This document shows, piece after piece, positions 6,391 to 10,504 of a stretch of 10,504 nt of DNA. This DNA is from Propionibacteriaceae bacterium (GTDB lineage Bacteria; Actinomycetota; Actinomycetes; Propionibacteriales; Propionibacteriaceae), in NCBI GenBank assembly GCA_030528545.1, contig JAUMYR010000006.1, positions 23,954 through 34,457 on the forward strand, written 5' to 3'. Both the position numbers and the translations under genes were made by a program. Position 1 is the first letter of the stretch. The number at the start of each line of letters is the position of its first letter. The notes beneath the pieces were generated by a model that worked only from the letters and a program-made list of their open reading frames with translations, had not been told where the DNA came from and made no database searches.

Positions 6391-6766
6391 GCGACGCACC
6401 ACTCGTCAACGTTCGGCTATCCGCGCTCTACTGAACCACACATCAGAGTTCAAGACCGCTCAGCAGCTACATGAGATGCTGCGCCGCGATGGCGAGACCA
6501 TTGGCATGGCGACGGTCTACCGCGCGCTACAAGCGATGGCCGAGTCCGGTGAGGTGGACATGTTGCGCACTGCCGAGGGCGAAGCGACCTACCGGCAATG
6601 TTCGACCGGGCACCACCACCACTTGGTCTGCCGCCGTTGCGGGATGACCGTCGAGATCGCGGCCGAACAGGTAGAGGCCTGGGCCGAGACCGTTGCCCAG
6701 CGTCACGGATTCACCCAGGTCGACCACAGCCTTGAGCTGTTCGGGCTCTGCTCGGACTGTTCCTGA
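6380..6766 (+). CDS. zur: Zinc uptake regulator of the Fur family
   Basis: The protein has 128 residues from the ATG at 6380, which has GGAG (6367-6370) 9 nt upstream; in-frame ATGs at 6344 and 6365 have poorer sites. An N-terminal winged helix (about 5-70, with the recognition segment MATVYRALQAM at 43-53) is followed by a dimerisation domain. The structural zinc site is Cys84/Cys87 with Cys124/Cys127. By my recalled alignment to Streptomyces coelicolor Zur, the sensor sites are also complete: Asp60, Cys74, His79, His81 and His78, His80, Glu99, His116. With zinc bound it should repress znuACB-zur, including itself, through the operator at 3653-3667. It overlaps znuB by 11 nt and ends 6 nt from the convergent recO stop. 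The GHHHHLVC block and the operon context favour Zur over Fur. Confidence 0.94.
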   Translation: MSTERRTTRQRSAIRALLNHTSEFKTAQQLHEMLRRDGETIGMATVYRALQAMAESGEVDMLRTAEGEATYRQCSTGHHHHLVCRRCGMTVEIAAEQVEAWAETVAQRHGFTQVDHSLELFGLCSDCS

Positions 6767-6772
6767 ACCAGC

Positions 6773-7498
6773 TCAGGGACGCTCCAGGAAGGGCAGCGAT
6801 TTCAGCGCGCGATCCAGTTGCCACTGGGCGAAGGTCGCGATGACCCCGCTGCCCCTGCGCTTGATCGTGGCCTCCACATCGGTGGCTGGCCAATCGCCCG
6901 ATGACAAGGCGTTCAGATAGCTCAATAGGGCGGTGTCGACTCTTGAGGCCGCCGCGGGACGGCACCGGTCGCACAGTACCCCGCCCAGTCCGGCGGCGAA
7001 CCACCCCTGCTCCTGGGCGGCGCCGCAGGAGGCGCACGAGGTGATCGCCATGGCATAGCCCGAGGTGGCCAGCGCCCGCAGCAGATAGGAGTCCACGATC
7101 ACCTGCCCAGCCAGCTCGGCTCGGTCGAGGGCCAGCAAAGCGCCCAGTAACAGCCGATAGTGGCCGGGCATGGGGGTCCGGTCCTCGGAGGCCAGCCTGT
7201 CGGCGGTCTCCAGCAGCACCTGGGAGGCCGTGAACCGCGGATAATCGGAGGCGAAGCTGAACACATGGAGCCCATCGGACTGGGTCACCACGTCGAGGCT
7301 GCCGCGTCCGGTCGCGAGTTGTACGTCGACGTGGTTGCCGGGTTCGAGGCGTCCACCGATCTTGCTCGAAGTACGCCTCACCCCCTTCGCCACGGCCCGC
7401 AGCTTGCCGTGGGCGCGGGTCAGCAGCACCACGATGCGGTCGGCCTCACCGAGCGGGTAGGTGCGCAGCACCACGGCTTCATCTCGGTAGGTCGGCAT
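6773..7498 (-). CDS. recO: DNA repair protein RecO
   Basis: The 241-residue recombination mediator acts in RecF-pathway repair, loading RecA onto SSB-coated single-stranded DNA with RecR and annealing complementary strands. An N-terminal OB fold (about 1-80) starts with the family's typical MPTYRDEAVVLRTYPLGEADRIV-like block, and continues through GKLRAVAKGVRR (31-42). A helical domain follows and carries a four-cysteine zinc site, Cys155/Cys158 and Cys176/Cys179. Length is normal. The start has TAGGGT followed by GAGGGC and then ATG, which can be read as a leaderless -10 or as a close purine-rich ribosome site. In Streptomyces and Mycobacterium uppS lies beside recO; here it does not: zur converges on one side and dnaE2 lies upstream with a 73-bp gap. 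Confidence 0.95.
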   Translation of the reverse strand: MPTYRDEAVVLRTYPLGEADRIVVLLTRAHGKLRAVAKGVRRTSSKIGGRLEPGNHVDVQLATGRGSLDVVTQSDGLHVFSFASDYPRFTASQVLLETADRLASEDRTPMPGHYRLLLGALLALDRAELAGQVIVDSYLLRALATSGYAMAITSCASCGAAQEQGWFAAGLGGVLCDRCRPAAASRVDTALLSYLNALSSGDWPATDVEATIKRRGSGVIATFAQWQLDRALKSLPFLERP

Positions 7499-7504
7499 GC
7501 CCTC

Positions 7505-7510
7505 ACCCTA
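7505..7510 (-). promoter_or_regulatory. -10 element TAGGGT for recO
   Basis: On the minus strand TAGGGT is followed by 6 nt (GAGGGC) and the recO ATG, the same geometry as before the ABC ATPase and small barrel genes. GAGGG could instead be a closely spaced ribosome site, so this instance is less certain. No -35 is apparent. The rest of the 73-bp dnaE2-recO gap holds only a weak 6-bp inverted repeat (7532-7537 with 7556-7561). Confidence 0.4.
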
Positions 7511-7571
7511 TGCCCTTGACCCGCCGGTCCGGGGGCCCCGATAGCCTTTCCCTACGGCCCCAGACCACCGG

Positions 7572-10504
7572 TCACCGGAAGTCCCTGCTCGCTGGGGTCT
7601 TCAGCCCCAGCTCCAAGACCTCCAAACGGTCGGCATACAGATTCACCACCGACTCGCTACGCTCGATGATGCCGCGCACGACCAGAGCCGGCGATGTCCG
7701 CGCGACCATGCGGTAACGCTGCCAGGCCCCGGGGGACACGATGACATTGAGCAGGCCCGTCTCATCTTCCAGGTTGAGGAAAGTCACCCCTCCAGCGGTG
7801 ACCGGACGCTGCCGGTGGGTGACCAGGCCGCCCACCTCGACCCGGCGCCCCGGTTCGCAGCTCGCGAGCCGGTCGATTGGCAGCGCCCCACGCCGGGACA
7901 GCCGTTCCCGGGCATGCCGCATTGGATGGTCCGCGGCGCTGATCCCCGTCGCGCGCAGATCGTGTTCCAGCAACTCCAGCGGAGTCGGTTCCGGCAACAG
8001 CGGTGGCTGAGTGCACACCTCGATCCCCAGCTGACCCGGCCCGATGCGGGCAAGATCCGCGCTCTGCCACAACGCGGCCCTCCGCGATCCCGCCAGGCAG
8101 TCCAATGCCCCAGACAGCGACAACGCCTCCCATTGGCTGGCCTCCAATTCGACCCGGTGGGCCATATCGGCCACGCTGGTGAATGGTGTTCGCGTCCGCT
8201 CCTCGACGATGCGCCGTGCGGCCTCCACCGGGATGCACGAGATGTCGGCCAAGCCGAGGCGGACCGCGTGTCCGCCATCGCGGCGATGCCTGGCCGAGTC
8301 ATCCGCGGCGGCGGGATCGAACTCCCCGATCTCCTCTTCGGCGTAGTCACGCAGGCACTCCGGGGCGGGCCTGGCCTGTTCTCCGGTCGGTTCCAGTCCC
8401 GGCCATACCCCCGAGCGGGTGACATCCGGCGAACGCACCTCGACACCGTGGCGCCGGGCGTCGGCGGTGAGGGTGGCCCCAGAGTAGAAACCCATCGGCT
8501 GAGCGCGGAGCAAAGCCGCCAGGAAGGCCGCCGGATAGTGCAGCTTGAGCCAGGAACTGGCATAGACCAGCACCGCGAAACTCAGTGCGTGGGATTCGGC
8601 GAATCCGAAATTGGCGAAGGATTCGATCCGGTTATAGATATCAGAGGCGGCCTCACCCGTGATCCCGTTGGCGGCCATCCCCTCGAACAGCTTGTCACGC
8701 AGGCTCTCGATGCGTTCCACCCCGCGCTTTGAGCCCATCGCCCGGCGCAGCAGATCCGCGTCGGCGGCGGTGCAATTACCGACGGTGGTGGCCATCTGCA
8801 TGAGCTGCTCCTGGAACAGCGGGACGCCCAGCGTCCGTTTCAGCACCGGCTCCAGCAGCGGGTGGGGATAGGTGAGCGGTTCGGCCCCGGTGCGGCGCCG
8901 GATGTAGGGATGCACCGCCCCGCCCTGAATCGGCCCGGGCCGGATGAGGCCGATCTCGACCGCGAGGTCGTAGAAGCTCCTGGGACGCAGCCTGGGCAGG
9001 GTACCGATCTGTGCCCGGCTCTCTACCTGAAACACCCCGATGGTGTCGGCGCGGCACAGCATGTCATAGACGCCAGGTTCGTTGCGGGGCAGCGTGTCCA
9101 TAGTCCAGCGCTCACCAGTGTGCTGGGCCACTAGATCGAAGGTGTGCTGGATCGCCGACAGCATGCCCAAGCCGAGCAGGTCGAACTTCACCAGCCCCAT
9201 CCAGGCGCAATCGTCCTTGTCCCACTGCAAGACCGTGCGATCGTCCATGCGGGCGGGTTCGATCGGGCAGACCTCCCCCACTGGCTGACGGGTCAGCACC
9301 ATTCCGCCCGGGTGAATGCCCAGGTGCCGGGGGAAACCCAGCACCCGGGTGGCTAACCCGGAGACCTGGGCCGGGATCTCGTCGCCCTCACCACGGATCT
9401 CACCGTCTCGGTAGTGGGCCTGCTTGCTCCATGCGTCCTGCTGCCCCTGGCTGTAGCCGAGGGCCCTGGCCATATCCCGGACGGCGTTGCGGGGGCGGTA
9501 ACTCACCACATTGCACACCTGCGCGGCCTGGCGGCGGCCATAGCGGGCGTAAACGTACTGGATCACCTCCTCCCGCCGCCCGGAATCGAAGTCGATGTCG
9601 ATGTCTGGCTCTTCCTCCCGCAGCGCCGAAAGGAAACGCTCAAACGGCAGTCCGTAGAACACCGGATCGACCACGGTGATACCCAGCACGTAACACACCG
9701 CCGAAGCCGCGGCGGAGCCTCGCCCCTGGTAGAGGATGGAGTTGGCCCGGGCGAACCGCGTGATGTCGTAGACGATGAGGAAATAGCCCGCGAACCCCTT
9801 GTCCTCGATGACGCGTAATTCCTCGGCGATCCGCTGCCGCGCCGCCGGGTCGTCCCCATAACGCTGGACCCGGCCTTCCTCGACCAGCACCCGAAGCCAG
9901 CTCATCGGGGTGTGCCCATCGGGGACCTCCTGGTCGGGAAGGTCCGGTTTGGCCGCACGCAGACAGAACTGGGTGCGCTGGGCGATCTCAACGCTATAGG
10001 CCACCGCCCCCGGGTAGCGGGCGAAGCGGATCGCCATCTCCCTGCCGCTCATGAGCCGTGCGCTCGGCCCCGGCGGCAGCCAGCCATCCATCTCGTCTAG
10101 GCTGCGCCTAGCCCTTACCGCCGCCAGGGCGCAGGCCAGGTCGAACTGTTCCGCCGTCGCGTAGTGCACCGCGTTGGTCGCGACCAAAGGCAACCCCAGA
10201 CGGGCCGCCAATCCCGCCAAGCGATCGTTGGTCGCGTCATCGGTGGGCAGGCGGTGGTTGGTCAACTCGACGACCACATCGCCGAAGAGGTCCCGCAAGC
10301 GGACCAGCTCGGCCACGGCCCGCTCGGGATCTGCCTGGGCCAGGGCCTGACGGACCGCCCCCTTGCGGCAGCCGGTCAGCACGACCCAGTGCCCATCGGC
10401 CTGCCCCGCGAGCCCCTCCAGATCATAGACGGGACGCCCCTTCTCGGCCTCGGGATGGAAATATGCCTCTGTTATGGCCCTGGCCAGCCTCCGATACCCC
10501 TCCG
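7572..10504 (-). CDS. dnaE2: Error-prone DNA polymerase DnaE2, N-terminus outside the window
   Basis: The frame stays open to the window edge, giving 976 residues without a start; about 100 N-terminal residues, including the first PHP-domain motif, are missing. This C-family polymerase alpha subunit performs mutagenic synthesis past DNA damage, in actinomycetes usually with ImuA'/ImuB in the SOS response. Counting from the edge, the PHP remainder includes VLTGCRKGAV (39-48) and VATNAVHYA. The polymerase core has the GRGSAAAS loop (260-267), catalytic PDIDIDFD with Asp302/Asp304, IHPGGMVL (396-403), third Asp441 in VKFDLLGL, RPGPIQGG (521-528) and MGSKRG (589-594). An OB fold (about 887-950) ends the protein, with no tau-binding extension, which separates DnaE2 from the replicative DnaE1. 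An acidic/basic stretch near 708-745 separates the core from the helix-hairpin-helix region. No frameshift or missing catalytic residue is seen. Confidence 0.95.
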   Translation of the reverse strand, partial: EGYRRLARAITEAYFHPEAEKGRPVYDLEGLAGQADGHWVVLTGCRKGAVRQALAQADPERAVAELVRLRDLFGDVVVELTNHRLPTDDATNDRLAGLAARLGLPLVATNAVHYATAEQFDLACALAAVRARRSLDEMDGWLPPGPSARLMSGREMAIRFARYPGAVAYSVEIAQRTQFCLRAAKPDLPDQEVPDGHTPMSWLRVLVEEGRVQRYGDDPAARQRIAEELRVIEDKGFAGYFLIVYDITRFARANSILYQGRGSAAASAVCYVLGITVVDPVFYGLPFERFLSALREEEPDIDIDFDSGRREEVIQYVYARYGRRQAAQVCNVVSYRPRNAVRDMARALGYSQGQQDAWSKQAHYRDGEIRGEGDEIPAQVSGLATRVLGFPRHLGIHPGGMVLTRQPVGEVCPIEPARMDDRTVLQWDKDDCAWMGLVKFDLLGLGMLSAIQHTFDLVAQHTGERWTMDTLPRNEPGVYDMLCRADTIGVFQVESRAQIGTLPRLRPRSFYDLAVEIGLIRPGPIQGGAVHPYIRRRTGAEPLTYPHPLLEPVLKRTLGVPLFQEQLMQMATTVGNCTAADADLLRRAMGSKRGVERIESLRDKLFEGMAANGITGEAASDIYNRIESFANFGFAESHALSFAVLVYASSWLKLHYPAAFLAALLRAQPMGFYSGATLTADARRHGVEVRSPDVTRSGVWPGLEPTGEQARPAPECLRDYAEEEIGEFDPAAADDSARHRRDGGHAVRLGLADISCIPVEAARRIVEERTRTPFTSVADMAHRVELEASQWEALSLSGALDCLAGSRRAALWQSADLARIGPGQLGIEVCTQPPLLPEPTPLELLEHDLRATGISAADHPMRHARERLSRRGALPIDRLASCEPGRRVEVGGLVTHRQRPVTAGGVTFLNLEDETGLLNVIVSPGAWQRYRMVARTSPALVVRGIIERSESVVNLYADRLEVLELGLKTPASRDFR

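Noticed and set aside
6762..6777. CCTGA-N6-TCAGG palindrome between the zur and recO stop codons
   Set aside because: Facing TGA stops make TGA...TCA automatically; only two extra base pairs remain, too weak for a terminator claim.
7532..7561. GGGGCC/GGCCCC inverted repeat between dnaE2 and recO as a terminator
   Set aside because: Only 6 bp with an 18-nt loop and no T-tract; common by chance in GC-rich DNA.
8250..8385. Possible foreign insertion in DnaE2 (charged stretch near residues 708-745)
   Set aside because: I recall a similar charged linker in other actinomycete DnaE2 proteins; base composition does not differ noticeably from the flanks.
7815..8732. Long plus-strand open frame (305 codons) opposite dnaE2, and others such as 2113-2994 opposite glyQS and 998-1708 opposite the ABC ATPase
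   Set aside because: They lie antisense to strongly recognised genes, have no family motifs, and long antisense frames are expected from GC-rich codon bias.
10383..10504. GTG at 10382 as the real dnaE2 start
   Set aside because: The frame is open to the window edge and the upstream residues (GYRRLARAI, YDLEGLA, HWVVLTGCRKG) continue the PHP domain, so the start lies outside.

Overview
The window looks like chromosomal core DNA of a GC-rich actinomycete. The protein styles fit Actinomycetota, perhaps Propionibacteriales, but the genus is a guess. Supporting signs are the high GC, the dimeric alpha2-type glycyl-tRNA synthetase, a DnaE2-type polymerase, proline-rich membrane proteins, and the gene neighbourhood glyQS / znuACB-zur / recO, which I recall from Streptomyces and, in part, from Mycobacterium. 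I see no phage, transposon, CRISPR array, tRNA or rRNA.

Layout: (1) 126-917 (+) encodes a membrane-anchored DUF4352 protein. It converges on 952-1695 (-), a solo amino-acid-type ABC ATPase. (2) 1810-3186 (-) is glyQS, preceded on the same strand by a small dimeric alpha/beta-barrel (antibiotic-biosynthesis-monooxygenase fold) gene at 3273-3599. (3) A 67-bp divergent control region (3600-3666) leads into a tightly overlapped zinc uptake operon, znuA-znuC-znuB-zur (3667-6766, +). (4) recO (6773-7498, -) converges on zur with 6 bp between the stop codons. It is preceded on the same strand by dnaE2 (7572 to beyond 10504), whose N-terminus lies outside the window.

How it works: ZnuA binds zinc outside the membrane and passes it to ZnuB, powered by ZnuC. 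Zur, the last gene of the same transcript, should repress the operon when zinc is replete by binding an AT-rich palindrome that overlaps the znuA -10 element and start codon. Histidine-rich segments occur in ZnuA (external loop) and, less usually, at the C-terminus of ZnuB. All expected Zur metal ligands appear present. RecO and DnaE2 are DNA repair and damage-tolerance proteins next to the zinc operon; RecO has its own four-cysteine zinc site.

The most notable pattern beyond gene content is that three independent minus-strand genes (ABC ATPase, small barrel protein, recO) have TANNNT exactly 6 nt before their ATG, and znuA has TTGACA-18-GATAAT ending 7 nt before its ATG. This is what leaderless transcripts should look like. 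I found no clearly new multi-gene system; the region is mostly well-understood core genes with some unusual details.
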